A stretch of DNA of 51,368 nucleotides from contig CAMOQR010000005.1 of the NCBI GenBank assembly GCA_946623125.1, positions 1 through 51,368 of the forward strand, read 5' to 3'. The notes beneath the pieces are model-generated. The model was not told the DNA's origin, did no database searches, and saw nothing but the letters and a program-made list of their open reading frames with translations. Shown here piece by piece: positions 23,326-35,496 of this stretch. The DNA is from an uncultured Caryophanales bacterium (GTDB lineage: Bacteria; Bacillota_I; Bacilli_A; RF39; UBA660). The number at the start of each line of letters is the position of its first letter. The stretch's first letter is position 1. The position numbers were made by a program, and so were the translations under genes.

Positions 23326-24424
23326 ATGGAAATAAAAGAACAAAAAAAGGAACTTGAATCAGTTAAAGAAAAAATTAATCAAATATGGAGGTCACTTTGA
23401 CCTCGATAAGAAAAAAGAAAAAGTAAAAGAATTACAACAAGAAACAGAAAAGTTGGATTTTTGGAATGATAAAAATAATGCAGAAATAATCATGAAAGAA
23501 ATGAATGATGAAAAAGATGTAATTGATAAAATAGAGAATATTAAAAATGAAATAGAAAGTAATCTAGAACTATTACAATTATTAGAACAAGAAGAAGATC
23601 AAGATATGTTAACAGAAGTAGAAAAAAACATTAATTCTATAAAACAAGAAACTGCTGAAATGGAAGATTTAACTTTCTTGAATGGACCTTATGATAAAAA
23701 TAACTGTATTTTAGAAATACACCCAGGAGCAGGAGGAACAGAGTCTTGTGACTGGGCAAGTATGCTATATCGTATGTATCAAAGATGGTGTGAAAAAAAG
23801 AACTATAAGTTAACAGTACTAGATTATCAAGCAGGGGATGAAGCAGGAATAAAAAGTGTTGCAGTTTTAATCAAAGGATTAAATGCTTATGGATATTTAA
23901 AAAATGAAAAAGGTGTACATAGATTAGTACGTCTTTCTCCATTTGATTCAAACAATAGAAGACATACCTCTTTTGCATCCGTTGAAGTAACTCCAGACAT
24001 GGATAAAGATATTGATATCGAAGTAAACGAAAAGGATTTAAAAATAGATGTTTATCACTCATCAGGTGCTGGAGGACAAAGTGTAAATACAACAGATTCT
24101 GCTGTAAGAATTACCCATATTCCAACCAAAATAGTTGTAACTTGTCAAAATGAAAGAAGCCAAATACAGAATAAAGAACAAGCATTAAAAGTATTAAAAA
24201 ACAAGTTAATGATGATAGAATTAGAAAAGAAAGAAGAAGAATTAAATAAAATTAAAGGAATTCAATCTAATATTGATTTTGGTTCTCAAATACGAAGTTA
24301 CGTAATGCATCCATATTCTATGGTAAAAGATCATAGAACAAACGTAGAAACCAGTAATGTATCGAAAGTAATGGATGGAGATATAGATTTATTTATAGAA
24401 AGTAATTTAAAAAGGAAGATATAA
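23326..24424 (+). CDS. prfB: Peptide chain release factor 2, made by programmed +1 frameshift
   Basis: RF2 ends translation at UGA and UAA. The first frame runs from ATG 23326 through 24 codons to CTT (23395-23397) and an in-frame TGA (23398-23400). Reading resumes one base later (GAC at 23399), giving 365 residues in all. Upstream of the stop, GGAGGT at 23387-23392 serves as the internal Shine-Dalgarno that promotes the shift, three bases from CTT as in other prfB genes. In the second frame the RF2 codon-recognition motif S-P-F is in 'RLSPFDSNNRRHTSFASVEV' and the catalytic G-G-Q is in 'SSGAGGQSVNT'. GGTGA at about 23316-23320 precedes the start. This is autoregulation: low RF2 allows frameshifting. 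Confidence 0.96.
23387..23401 (+). promoter_or_regulatory. prfB programmed frameshift site
   Basis: GGAGGT, TCA/C spacing, then CTT-TGA-C. This is the canonical prfB shift element: internal Shine-Dalgarno, slippery CUU and UGA followed by C, a weak termination context. Confidence 0.95.
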
Positions 24425-24426
24425 AT

Positions 24427-25308
24427 ATGAATATGTTTTCAAAAAATAAAGACATTCATACTATAGTAACAATAAATAATAAGAATAAATGGAAAAGAAT
24501 AGCCATGTTTGTATTGGGATGCTATTTAATAGCAATAGCATACAATGTTTTTATTGCACCCAATAAACTGGTACCAGGTGGAGTTGGAGGTATTGCTGTA
24601 TTAGTCAATAATCTAACACATTTTGATAATTCATTCATAATACTAATTGTAAATATCATTTTATTATTATTTAGTTATTTCTTTTTAGGAAGAGAAAAAA
24701 CAAAATCCAATATATTAGGAACATTGTTATTTCCACTTTTAGTGAAAGTTACTCAATATGCAAATGTCTGGATTCAAATGGATACTTCAAAAGTATTATT
24801 ATCTGCTATTGTTGGAGGAATTCTACATGGAATTGGTTTAGGTCTAGTATTTAAAGCAGGATTCACAACAGGAGGAACTGATATTCTAAATCAAATCATT
24901 TCAAAATATGGAAAAATGAGTCTAGGAAAAAGTATGTTATATAGTGATGGATTAATTGTTGTTTTATCAGGAATCATTTTTGGAATATATAACATGATGT
25001 ATTCTATTTTAGTACTATATATTATTAGTTTAATATCAGATAGAATTGTACTAGGAATATCAGATAATAAAATGTTCTATATTATTAGTGAAAAAGATGA
25101 AGAAATTAAATCCTATATTATTAATAATATGAATCATGGAGTAACCACCTTTCAAGCAAAAGGTGGTATGAGAAAAAATAAAGAAAATATTATTATGACC
25201 GTATTACCAACAAAAGATTTCTATGAATTAAAAACAAATATAAAAAGAATAGATGAAGAAGCATTCTTTATTATTACTGATTCCTATGAAGTATTTGGAG
25301 GAGAATAG
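24427..25308 (+). CDS. YitT family membrane protein (first of a tandem pair)
   Basis: This 293-residue protein has the YitT layout: several membrane segments (about residues 20-200) with the family's 'AIAYNVFIAPNKLVPGGVGG' start and 'GLGLVFKAGFTTGGTDILNQ' middle, then a cytoplasmic DUF2179-type domain (about 220-293) with 'FYIISEKDEEIKSYIINN' and 'AFFIITDSYEVFGG'. Function in this family is not settled; transport roles are proposed. It starts 2 bases after prfB and ends 1 base before its paralog, so the three genes are cotranscribed. Confidence 0.88.
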   Translation: MNMFSKNKDIHTIVTINNKNKWKRIAMFVLGCYLIAIAYNVFIAPNKLVPGGVGGIAVLVNNLTHFDNSFIILIVNIILLLFSYFFLGREKTKSNILGTLLFPLLVKVTQYANVWIQMDTSKVLLSAIVGGILHGIGLGLVFKAGFTTGGTDILNQIISKYGKMSLGKSMLYSDGLIVVLSGIIFGIYNMMYSILVLYIISLISDRIVLGISDNKMFYIISEKDEEIKSYIINNMNHGVTTFQAKGGMRKNKENIIMTVLPTKDFYELKTNIKRIDEEAFFIITDSYEVFGGE

Positions 25309-25309
25309 T

Positions 25310-26164
25310 ATGAAAAATATTATAAAAAAGATAAATGAAAAAGATAGAGTAAAAAGAATAATAATTTTATTAATTGCTTTAACTTTAAGCGCTATTGTAT
25401 ACAACTTATTTCTATTACCTCTAAATCTAGTAGTAGGAGGAACTAGTGGTATTGCAACAGTAACCTATCATTTATATCGAATTAATCCCGCACTTATGAT
25501 TCTTTTATTATCTCTTGCTTGTATTGTTATTAGTTTTATGTATTTAGGGGTAGAGAAGACAATGACAACGATTGCTGCAAGCCTAATTTATCCTCTATTA
25601 GTAGAATTAACATCCCCTCTACAAAACTTAGCATCTCAAGAACCAGATAAACTACTATTGGTTCTATTTGCAGGAGTATTAGGAGGAGTATCCAGTGGAT
25701 TAATCTATAAAACAGGATATAATGGTGGAGGAACAACTGTCATTAGTCAAATCTTATTTGAATACAAAAAGATTTCTATTGCCAAAACATCTTTTGTAAT
25801 AAGTTCGTTAATAGTAATATTAGGTTCCATCTTCTTTGGAACAACAAATGCTTTATATGCAGTCATTTATTTATATATCAATAATGTCGTTACAGATAAA
25901 GTATTATTAGGAATTTCTAATAATAAAGCCTTCTATATTATTACAGATCAAGATGAACAAGTAAAAGAATATATAATTAATTCTTTATCGCATGATGTAA
26001 CGGTATTTGATGTAAAAGGTGGATTTATGGAACAAAAAAGAAAAGTATTATTAAGTGTAATTCCATCAAGAGAATATTATAGAGTAACGGAAGGAATTAA
26101 ACAAATAGATCCAGATGTATTCTTTGTTGTTACAGATTCTTACCAAGTAGAAGGTGGAAAATAG
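25310..26164 (+). CDS. YitT family membrane protein (second of a tandem pair)
   Basis: This 284-residue protein is a paralog of the preceding one with the same order: 'VYNLFLLPLNLVVGGTSGIA', 'GLIYKTGYNGGGTTVISQ', 'FYIITDQDEQVKEYIINS' and 'VFFVVTDSYQVEGGK' at the end. The start at 25310 follows GGAGGAG at the end of the first gene; an earlier in-frame start at 25253 lies inside it. The tandem copies are diverged at the DNA level, so the duplication is old. It is followed by a terminator. Confidence 0.88.
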   Translation: MKNIIKKINEKDRVKRIIILLIALTLSAIVYNLFLLPLNLVVGGTSGIATVTYHLYRINPALMILLLSLACIVISFMYLGVEKTMTTIAASLIYPLLVELTSPLQNLASQEPDKLLLVLFAGVLGGVSSGLIYKTGYNGGGTTVISQILFEYKKISIAKTSFVISSLIVILGSIFFGTTNALYAVIYLYINNVVTDKVLLGISNNKAFYIITDQDEQVKEYIINSLSHDVTVFDVKGGFMEQKRKVLLSVIPSREYYRVTEGIKQIDPDVFFVVTDSYQVEGGK

Positions 26165-26181
26165 TGTTAAATTAGAAAAAT

Positions 26182-26212
26182 AAAGGGAATATCACATGAG
26201 TTTCCTTTTTTT
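26182..26212 (+). terminator. Intrinsic terminator after the YitT pair
   Basis: AAAGGGAA (26182-26189) with TTTCCTTT (26201-26208; one G-U pair) and a T-run. The loop is 11 bases, so it is weaker than others here. Confidence 0.65.
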
Positions 26213-26234
26213 GTCGAAAAATATATGATATAAT
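26212..26234 (+). promoter_or_regulatory. ftsE promoter with a possible Spo0A box
   Basis: TGATATAAT (26226-26234) is an extended -10. Eight bases upstream TGTCGAA (26212-26218) matches the Spo0A-box core TGNCGAA. Spo0A is encoded in this window. The match may be chance; the promoter itself is supported by repeated use of the motif. Confidence 0.5.
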
Positions 26235-26261
26235 AAAAAGTACTAAGGTGGTGATAAAATA

Positions 26262-26960
26262 ATGGACCTAATTAGAATAAAAAATGTTGAAAAAAAATAT
26301 AAAAACGGAGTAACTGCCATATATGATTTAAATTTAGCCATAGAAAAAGGATCGTTTGTATTTGTAATTGGTGGATCCGGAAGTGGAAAATCAACATTAA
26401 TCAAAATGTTATATCGAGAAGAAAAACCTACAAAAGGACAAGTAATTGTAGGAGGATTAGATGTAGCAAAACTAAAAAACAAAAAAGTATACAAACTAAG
26501 GAGAAAACTTGGAATTGTTTTTCAAGATTATCGACTTTTACCAAAATTAACCGTATATGAAAATGTAGCATTTGCATTAGAGTGTATTGGTGAAAAAAAA
26601 GATGAAATTCGTATAAAAGTATTGAAGGCTCTAGAAGATGTAGGATTAAAAAACAAAGTGCATAGTTATCCTGATCAGTTATCTGGAGGAGAACAACAAA
26701 GAGTAGCCATTGCAAGGGCAATTGTAAATGATCCAAAATTATTATTGTGTGATGAGCCAACAGGAAACCTAGATCCAGATAGAAGTATGGAGATTATGAA
26801 AGTATTGGATGATATTAATAAATCAAGAGGAACAACTATTATTATGGCAACCCATGATAAAGACATTGTAAACAGAATGAAAAAACAAGTTATTACATTA
26901 AAAGATGGGCACTTAGTAAATTATAAACAGAAAGGAAAGTATGATAATGAAGCCATTTAG
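26262..26960 (+). CDS. ftsE: Cell division ATP-binding protein FtsE
   Basis: This 232-residue ABC ATPase has Walker A 'GGSGSGKST', signature 'LSGGEQQR', Walker B 'LLLCDEPTGNLD' and the H-loop in 'TIIMATHDKDIV'. The Q-loop 'VFQDYRLLP' is the usual FtsE form. With FtsX it forms a membrane complex that uses ATP to switch on a peptidoglycan hydrolase at the septum. ftsX follows with overlap, and the cognate hydrolase candidate comes third. AAGGTGGTGA precedes the ATG. Confidence 0.96.
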   Translation: MDLIRIKNVEKKYKNGVTAIYDLNLAIEKGSFVFVIGGSGSGKSTLIKMLYREEKPTKGQVIVGGLDVAKLKNKKVYKLRRKLGIVFQDYRLLPKLTVYENVAFALECIGEKKDEIRIKVLKALEDVGLKNKVHSYPDQLSGGEQQRVAIARAIVNDPKLLLCDEPTGNLDPDRSMEIMKVLDDINKSRGTTIIMATHDKDIVNRMKKQVITLKDGHLVNYKQKGKYDNEAI

Positions 26961-27846
26961 AATGTTAATCCGAAGCATTAGAGATGCTTTTAAAAGTGTA
27001 ATTCGAAACTTCAGTCTTTCCCTAGCCTCAATTTCTTGTATAACAATAACCTTAATTATCGTAGCAATTGCAGTTATTGCATCATTAAATGTTCAAAACT
27101 TTACTAAAGTAATTGAAAAAGATATGACTATCGTTGTATTTTTAGACAGTGATGCATCAGAAGAAGATGCAGATGAAGTAGAAAACCAGATTAAAAAAAT
27201 TAGTAATGTTAGTGAATATACATTTCAAACAAAACAAGAAGTAAAAGAAAGAATGCAAGAAGAATCAGAAGTGTTCAATACAGTACTTGAAAATTTTGAT
27301 GATGAAGATAGTCCACTAAAAGATACATTCCAAGTAAAAGTAAAGAAAATAGAAGATATTAAAGATACTGCTCAAAAAATAGAAAAAATTAAAAATGTAG
27401 CAGTAGTTCGATATGGAGAAGGAATGGTAGATAAAATGGTAACAGCCTTTTCTTCTATTGAAAAAGTAACATATGGAATAGTAGTAGCATTAATTTTAGT
27501 AACTATTTTCTTAATTGTTAATACTATAAAACTAACGATATCTGCAAGAAAAAAAGAGATTGGGATTATGAGATTAGTAGGAGCAAGCAATTTTACAATA
27601 AAAACACCATTTATTGTAGAAGGAATGATTCTAGGAATGTTTGGTTCCATTGTTCCAATACTCATAACTACTTATGGTTATGTAGCATTTTATAATCATT
27701 TTAATGGTTATTTGTACTCTGAATTAATAAAATTAATATTACCAGAACCATTTATATATCAAGTATCACTAATTGTACTAGGAGTTGGTATTATAGTTGG
27801 TATGATAGGAAGTTCTGGTGCTGTAAGAAAGTATTTAAAAGTATGA
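26947..27846 (+). CDS. ftsX: Cell division protein FtsX
   Basis: This 299-residue membrane protein has one N-terminal membrane segment (about 22-45), an extracellular domain (about 50-165, 'MTIVVFLDSDASEEDADEVE') and three C-terminal segments with the family's 'KEIGIMRLVGASNFTIKTPF' loop. It transmits FtsE ATP hydrolysis to the extracellular hydrolase. Its start overlaps the end of ftsE; 26947 is preferred over ATG 26941 because of better spacing from AGGAAAG. Its last codons overlap the next start (ATGA at 27843). Confidence 0.95.
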   Translation: MKPFRMLIRSIRDAFKSVIRNFSLSLASISCITITLIIVAIAVIASLNVQNFTKVIEKDMTIVVFLDSDASEEDADEVENQIKKISNVSEYTFQTKQEVKERMQEESEVFNTVLENFDDEDSPLKDTFQVKVKKIEDIKDTAQKIEKIKNVAVVRYGEGMVDKMVTAFSSIEKVTYGIVVALILVTIFLIVNTIKLTISARKKEIGIMRLVGASNFTIKTPFIVEGMILGMFGSIVPILITTYGYVAFYNHFNGYLYSELIKLILPEPFIYQVSLIVLGVGIIVGMIGSSGAVRKYLKV

Positions 27847-28979
27847 GAAAAAAAATAATAGGATTGTTTCTAATAGCTCTTATTGGAATAGCGGGAATTC
27901 TACCACAAGAAGTAGGGGCAACAACACTAAGAGAATATGAAGAAGCATTAGAAAAATATAAAAATGAATTAGATAGTACAAATTACCAAATAAATGCAAA
28001 TAGAAAAGAACTAGAAGAAATACAAGCAAAGATTGCAGCAATTGATACGCAAATACAAGATGCCATTGCAGAGGTAGAAAGATTAGAAGAAGAAATAGAA
28101 AAAAACAATCAAGAAATCGAAAAGAAAAAAGAAGAATCTAAAAGATTAATGGAATATTATCAAATATCAAACGGAGATAATATATACTTAGAATATGCAT
28201 TTGGAGCAAGTGATATTACAGATATGATTTATCGTTTATCAATTGTAGAACAATTAACAGATTATAATGATAGAGTGATGAAAGAGTTAAAAGAATTGAT
28301 AAAAAGGAATCAAGAAAAACAAAAAGAACTAGAAGAAAAACAAGTAGAATTAAAAAAACTAAAAGAGCAGATGAATGCCGAAGCAAAAAAAGTACAAGGT
28401 AATATTTCCAGTATGGAAGGAACAGTTCCAAACCTACAAGGACAATTAGATACATATCAACAAAAAGTAAATTATTATAAAAGAGTAGGATGTGAACCAG
28501 ATGATGTAATTGGAAGAGATTGTGCAAAAGAAAATAATGCCGATGGATTTGTCTTTCCACTAAATGGGTACTTTTGGACATCTACTGGTTTCTACTGGAA
28601 TGGATATAGTGGACATAAAGGATTAGACTTTGCCCAAGGATGTGGAAATGTTGTAAAAGCAGTGGCAAATGGAAAAGTTTATTATGTTGGAAGTAACAAA
28701 GATATCTATGGAGCAAAGATGATCTTAATTGTACATAATTATAATGGAAGAAAAGTATTCTCACAATATACCCACTTATCAGGTTATGCTGTAAGTGAAA
28801 ATGACAATGTAACAGCAGGACAGGTAATTGGATATGTTGGAACAACAGGATGGTCAACAGGATGCCACTTACACCTTGAAATGTCAGTCGATGTAGGTTG
28901 GGATTATAATAGACCAGGAAATTACTGGAACTATGTTCAATATATTGTAAGTCCATACAATTATATTCCAAGAAGATAA
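27843..28979 (+). CDS. Coiled-coil M23 peptidoglycan hydrolase, FtsEX partner (EnvC/PcsB-like)
   Basis: This 378-residue protein has a signal peptide (about 1-27, ending V-G-A), a long coiled coil (about 30-200: 'ELEEIQAKIAAIDTQIQDAI', 'LEEKQVELKKLKEQMNAEAK') and a C-terminal M23 (LytM) domain with 'HKGLDFA' near residue 258 and 'HLHLEM' near 340 as zinc ligands, so it should be an active endopeptidase, unlike EnvC, which is degenerate. Coupling to FtsEX is inferred from the operon (ATGA overlap) and the coiled coil. The segment 'CEPDDVIGRDCAKEN' between the coil and the domain has a Cys pair. A terminator follows directly. Confidence 0.9.
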   Translation: MRKKIIGLFLIALIGIAGILPQEVGATTLREYEEALEKYKNELDSTNYQINANRKELEEIQAKIAAIDTQIQDAIAEVERLEEEIEKNNQEIEKKKEESKRLMEYYQISNGDNIYLEYAFGASDITDMIYRLSIVEQLTDYNDRVMKELKELIKRNQEKQKELEEKQVELKKLKEQMNAEAKKVQGNISSMEGTVPNLQGQLDTYQQKVNYYKRVGCEPDDVIGRDCAKENNADGFVFPLNGYFWTSTGFYWNGYSGHKGLDFAQGCGNVVKAVANGKVYYVGSNKDIYGAKMILIVHNYNGRKVFSQYTHLSGYAVSENDNVTAGQVIGYVGTTGWSTGCHLHLEMSVDVGWDYNRPGNYWNYVQYIVSPYNYIPRR

Positions 28980-29005
28980 AACAAGGAGAAAGACTCCTTG
29001 TTTTC
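28980..29005 (+). terminator. Intrinsic terminator after the M23 hydrolase
   Basis: AACAAGGAG (28980-28988) pairs with CTCCTTGTT (28994-29002), loop AAAGA, followed by a short T-run. Confidence 0.8.
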
Positions 29006-29063
29006 TTATATAAAAAATGATAAAATAAGCCTAATTGTAATATCAACAGAAAGGGGAATCATT

Positions 29064-31016
29064 ATGTTTGAATTAGTATCAAAATATAAACCAAATGGAG
29101 ATCAACCAGAAGCCATTAAACAACTAGTAGAAGGAATCAAAAACGGAACAAAAGAACAAGTATTATTAGGAGCAACTGGAACAGGTAAAACATTTACGAT
29201 TGCAAATGTAATTAAAGAAGTTAATAAACCTACATTAGTACTTGCTCATAACAAAACTTTAGCAGGTCAATTATATGGAGAGTTAAAAGAATTATTTCCC
29301 AATAACAGAGTAGAATACTTTGTTTCTTATTATGATTACTATCAACCAGAGGCTTATGTTCCATCAACTGACACATACATTGAAAAAGACTCCTCTATTA
29401 ATGATGAAATTGATGAATTGCGTCACGCCGCAACATCTGCTTTAATTAGTAGAAGAGATGTCATTGTAGTAGCCAGTGTATCATGTATCTATGGTATAGG
29501 TGAAGTGGATGAATATAAAAGCAAAATGTTAACACTTTCTGTTGGGGAAAAACAAGAAAGAAATAAAGTATTAACAAAATTAGTGGAAATGTTATATGAA
29601 AGAAATGATCTTGATTTCAAAAGAGGAACTTTTCGAGCAAGAGGAGATACACTAGAAATAATACCAGCCAATCAAAATACTCAAGGTTATCGAATCGAGT
29701 TTTTTGATGATGAAATTGAAAGAATATCAGAGATTGATTCTTTAACAGGAAAAGTAATTAATAATCTTAAAAACGTATCTATTTTTCCAGCAAGTCATTT
29801 CGTCGTAAGTGATATAAAACTACAAGAGGCCATTGAAAGAATCAAAAAAGAATTAAAAGAACGTTTAGAAGTATTAAAACGTGAAAATAAACTATTAGCA
29901 GCAGAGAGACTAGAACAAAGAACAAATTATGATTTAGAAATGCTACAAGAAACAGGATTTTGTTCTGGAATAGAAAACTATTCTGCCCCAATGGCAGGAA
30001 GAAAACCAGGAGAAACCCCAACAACTCTAATGGATTTTTTTCCTAAAGACTTTTTATTAGTAGTAGATGAGTCCCACGTTACTCTTCCTCAAGTAAGAGG
30101 AATGTACAATGGAGATAGGGCAAGAAAAGAAAACCTTGTAGAATATGGTTTTAGATTACCAAGCGCCTTAGACAATAGACCGTTAAAATATGATGAATTT
30201 GAAAAAAAGATTAACCAAGCAATCTATGTATCTGCAACACCAGGTGATATAGAACTACAACATACCAATGGAAAATTTATTGAACAAATCATTAGACCAA
30301 CAGGACTACTAGATCCAACGATAGAAGTTAGAAAAACAGAAGGACAAATTGATGATTTAGTAGGAGAGATAAATGACAGAATCGAAAAAAATGAAAGAGT
30401 ACTAGTCACAACATTAACAATCAGAATGGCAGAAGAATTAACAAATTATTTAAAAGAACTAGATATTAAAGTAGCCTATCTTCATAGTGAGGTAAAAACC
30501 CTAGAAAGAATGCAAATTATTCATGATGTCCGTACTAAAAAATATGATGTACTAGTAGGAATTAACTTATTAAGAGAAGGACTAGATATACCAGAGGTAT
30601 CCTTAATTGCTATATTAGATGCCGATAAAGAAGGATTCTTAAGAAGTACAAGAAGTCTAATTCAAACAATAGGTAGATGTGCGAGAAATGCAAATGGACA
30701 TGTTATTTTATATGGAGATAAAATAACAGACTCTATGCAAGAAGCAATGGACGAAACCAATAGACGTAGAAAAATACAAGAAGCATATAATAAAGAGCAT
30801 AATATAATTCCACAAACAATACAAAAAGAAATAAGAGAAGTCATTACAAATACTGATGAAAAAGGAAATAAAAAAGAAAAGAAGAAAATGACGAAGAAGG
30901 AACTAGCAATCACAATGGATAATATTGAACAAGAAATGAGAGAGGCTGCAAGAAATTTAGATTTCGAAAGAGCTATGGAACTAAGAGATATATTATTTGA
31001 AATGAAGAGCAATTAA
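29064..31016 (+). CDS. uvrB: UvrABC excinuclease subunit B
   Basis: This 650-residue helicase-like protein verifies damage in nucleotide excision repair. Walker A is 'GATGTGKT' near residue 38; the beta-hairpin that probes the strands is '[12 protein letters not shown]' near 93; helicase motifs 'LVVDESHV' and '[17 protein letters not shown]' follow, and the C-terminal UVR domain ('[16 protein letters not shown]') binds UvrC. AAGGGG precedes the ATG by about seven bases. uvrA lies further on but in a separate unit, not next to it. Confidence 0.97.
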   Translation: MFELVSKYKPNGDQPEAIKQLVEGIKNGTKEQVLLGATGTGKTFTIANVIKEVNKPTLVLAHNKTLAGQLYGELKELFPNNRVEYFVSYYDYYQPEAYVPSTDTYIEKDSSINDEIDELRHAATSALISRRDVIVVASVSCIYGIGEVDEYKSKMLTLSVGEKQERNKVLTKLVEMLYERNDLDFKRGTFRARGDTLEIIPANQNTQGYRIEFFDDEIERISEIDSLTGKVINNLKNVSIFPASHFVVSDIKLQEAIERIKKELKERLEVLKRENKLLAAERLEQRTNYDLEMLQETGFCSGIENYSAPMAGRKPGETPTTLMDFFPKDFLLVVDESHVTLPQVRGMYNGDRARKENLVEYGFRLPSALDNRPLKYDEFEKKINQAIYVSATPGDIELQHTNGKFIEQIIRPTGLLDPTIEVRKTEGQIDDLVGEINDRIEKNERVLVTTLTIRMAEELTNYLKELDIKVAYLHSEVKTLERMQIIHDVRTKKYDVLVGINLLREGLDIPEVSLIAILDADKEGFLRSTRSLIQTIGRCARNANGHVILYGDKITDSMQEAMDETNRRRKIQEAYNKEHNIIPQTIQKEIREVITNTDEKGNKKEKKKMTKKELAITMDNIEQEMREAARNLDFERAMELRDILFEMKSN

Positions 31017-31874
31017 ATGAAAAAGTATAAAAAAATATATATAGAAATCACAAATATTTGTAATCTAAATTGTTCCTTTTGTAAAAAAAGCATTCGAAAA
31101 AAAGAATACATGTCTCTTGATTTATTCGAAACAATATTAAAAAAAATTAAAGATTATACTGATTATATTTATCTTCATGTACAAGGAGAACCTCTCCTTC
31201 ATCCAAATATAATAGAAATGATACATCTAGCAGAAAAATATAATTTAAAAGTAAATCTAACAACAAACGGAACACTTATTAATAAAACAGCAAAAGAATT
31301 ATCAAAATGCAAGAATCTAAAAAAGATAAATTTTTCCCTTCATTCTGAAAATAAAAAAGATAATTATTTGGAAGAAATATTTGATCAAGTAAAATTGTTT
31401 TCAAAAGATACTACCATTATATATCGATTATGGACATTAGCGGGAAAAGAACTTGATCAAAAATCAACAGATATTGTGAATAAAATGAAAAATTATTATC
31501 AATTATCACCAGAAACAGTGGAAAAAATAAAAACAGAAAGCAATATTAAAATTTCTTCCACAATATATGTGGATAAAGATATGAAGTTTGACTGGCCAGA
31601 AATAACAAATGATAAATCTTTAGGATATTGTTATGCCTTAAAGACACAAATTGCAATCCTAGTAGATGGAACAGTAGTTCCTTGTTGTCTAGATTCAGAT
31701 GGCATAATAAACCTTGGAAATATAAAAGAAGAATCAATAGAAGAAATTATATCATCAGAAAGATATCAAAAATTAAAAAAATCATTTCAAGATAGAAAAC
31801 CATCTGAAAAACTTTGCCAATCCTGTACTTATAAAAACAGAATTGACAAATTTTTACAAGAAAAAAACAAATAA
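31017..31874 (+). CDS. Radical SAM protein with a SPASM-like C-terminus
   Basis: This 285-residue protein has the radical SAM cluster motif C-N-L-N-C-S-F-C (C-x3-C-x2-C) at residues about 15-22 and the usual 'VQGEPLLHPNI' and 'VNLTTNGTLI' strands. The C-terminus has further Cys ('GTVVPCCLDSDG', 'LGNIKEESIEEIISS', 'LCQSCTYKN') of SPASM type, which bind another Fe-S cluster. The substrate is unknown; SPASM enzymes often modify peptides or mature other enzymes. It starts at the base after the uvrB stop, so it is coupled to uvrB, and no small precursor peptide gene is seen nearby. Confidence 0.85.
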   Translation: MKKYKKIYIEITNICNLNCSFCKKSIRKKEYMSLDLFETILKKIKDYTDYIYLHVQGEPLLHPNIIEMIHLAEKYNLKVNLTTNGTLINKTAKELSKCKNLKKINFSLHSENKKDNYLEEIFDQVKLFSKDTTIIYRLWTLAGKELDQKSTDIVNKMKNYYQLSPETVEKIKTESNIKISSTIYVDKDMKFDWPEITNDKSLGYCYALKTQIAILVDGTVVPCCLDSDGIINLGNIKEESIEEIISSERYQKLKKSFQDRKPSEKLCQSCTYKNRIDKFLQEKNK

Positions 31875-31929
31875 AAAGAATGAATTAACAAAATATGTTA
31901 AAATAGAATTAGCAAAGGTAGTGAAGAAA

Positions 31930-32166
31930 ATGAGATGTCCAGTATGTGCAACAGAAAATGATAATTCCTTAACATATTGTATAAATTGTGGAAGCCCACT
32001 AACTCAAAATACAAATGTCGAACCAACAACCACAACAGTAAAAAGAAAACATAAAAGAAAAAAATTAAGTCAAAAGTCAATTCTTTTAATACTGATATTT
32101 GGTCCATCTGCAGTCCTATTAGTATTCATCTTTTTATTATTAATCATATTAGGCTTATTAGGATAA
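31930..32166 (+). CDS. Zinc-ribbon single-TM protein
   Basis: This 78-residue protein begins with a zinc ribbon ('MRCPVCATENDNSLTYCINC', four Cys), a Thr- and Lys-rich linker and a C-terminal membrane helix (about residues 53-77, 'ILLILIFGPSAVLLVFIFLL'). Small proteins of this kind are common in low-GC Firmicutes; function unknown. AAAGGTAGTG lies before the ATG, and TGTTAAAAT near 31893 could be its promoter, so it need not depend on the radical SAM gene. Confidence 0.75.
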   Translation: MRCPVCATENDNSLTYCINCGSPLTQNTNVEPTTTTVKRKHKRKKLSQKSILLILIFGPSAVLLVFIFLLLIILGLLG

Positions 32167-32188
32167 AATCTAGAAATAGATTTTTTTT
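32165..32188 (+). terminator. Intrinsic terminator after the zinc-ribbon gene
   Basis: AAAATCTA (32165-32172) with TAGATTTT (32177-32184), GAAA loop, T-run to 32188. Confidence 0.8.
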
Positions 32189-32220
32189 CTTTGGAATAAA
32201 AGTATTTTTAAGAAGAAATA

Positions 32221-32229
32221 TGATATAAT
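32221..32229 (+). promoter_or_regulatory. Extended -10 promoter of the uvrA-lgt-yvcK-whiA unit
   Basis: TGATATAAT; the start codon of uvrA is at 32247, so the leader is about 10-12 bases with AGGTGA between. Confidence 0.6.
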
Positions 32230-32246
32230 ATGAAACAGGTGATTTT

Positions 32247-35060
<2,814 letters not shown>

Positions 35061-35070
35061 AGGCGATGAA

Positions 35071-35496
35071 ATGCAACTAATTATTACAAAGAAAAATAAA
35101 ACAAGAATCAATCATTTTATTGATTGGATATTATATATGGCTGGTTACACGATTGTTTTAATCCTTGTAACCAGTTTATTTCATTCTATTGTAATTGATA
35201 ATAATCATTTAATACTATGGTCAATTATTACAGAATTAATTATTTATGCACTAAACAAAACAGTAAAACCAATTTTAGTAACTCTAACAATTCCAATTAC
35301 TGGACTAACTTTAGGACTATTTTATCCATTTATAAATGTATTTATTTTAAAATTAGTAGACTGGTTATTAGGAATCCATTTTGAAATAAAGAATATCTAT
35401 ATTGCATTTTTTGCAGCAATATTAATATCTATTATGAATTTTATAATGGAAAAAATTATTAAAAAAATAATTGATAAGGTAAAGAAAAATGGATAG
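35071..35496 (+). CDS. YvlD-like (phage holin superfamily IV) membrane protein
   Basis: This 141-residue protein has four membrane segments and the YvlD/DUF360 signature: 'NKTVKPILVTLTIPITGLTL' followed by 'GLFYPFINVFILKLVDWLLG'. Despite the family name it is usually chromosomal and its role is unsettled; YvlD in Bacillus lies with envelope stress genes. It overlaps the lgt start by 8 bases. AGAGGCGATG precedes its ATG. Confidence 0.8.
   Translation: MQLIITKKNKTRINHFIDWILYMAGYTIVLILVTSLFHSIVIDNNHLILWSIITELIIYALNKTVKPILVTLTIPITGLTLGLFYPFINVFILKLVDWLLGIHFEIKNIYIAFFAAILISIMNFIMEKIIKKIIDKVKKNG

Noticed and set aside
23354-23397. prfB start in the second frame at 23354
   Set aside because: The bases before the CTT-TGA shift encode the conserved N-terminus only in the frame from 23326, so the upstream part of the second frame is an artefact.
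28582-29046. Open frame of 154 codons on the - strand over the M23 hydrolase
   Set aside because: The + strand gene has clear zinc-binding motifs. The reverse frame is Leu/His/Tyr-rich without recognisable features and crosses a terminator.
32016-32022. TGTCGAA, a possible Spo0A box
   Set aside because: It lies inside the zinc-ribbon coding sequence away from any promoter and is expected by chance at this frequency.
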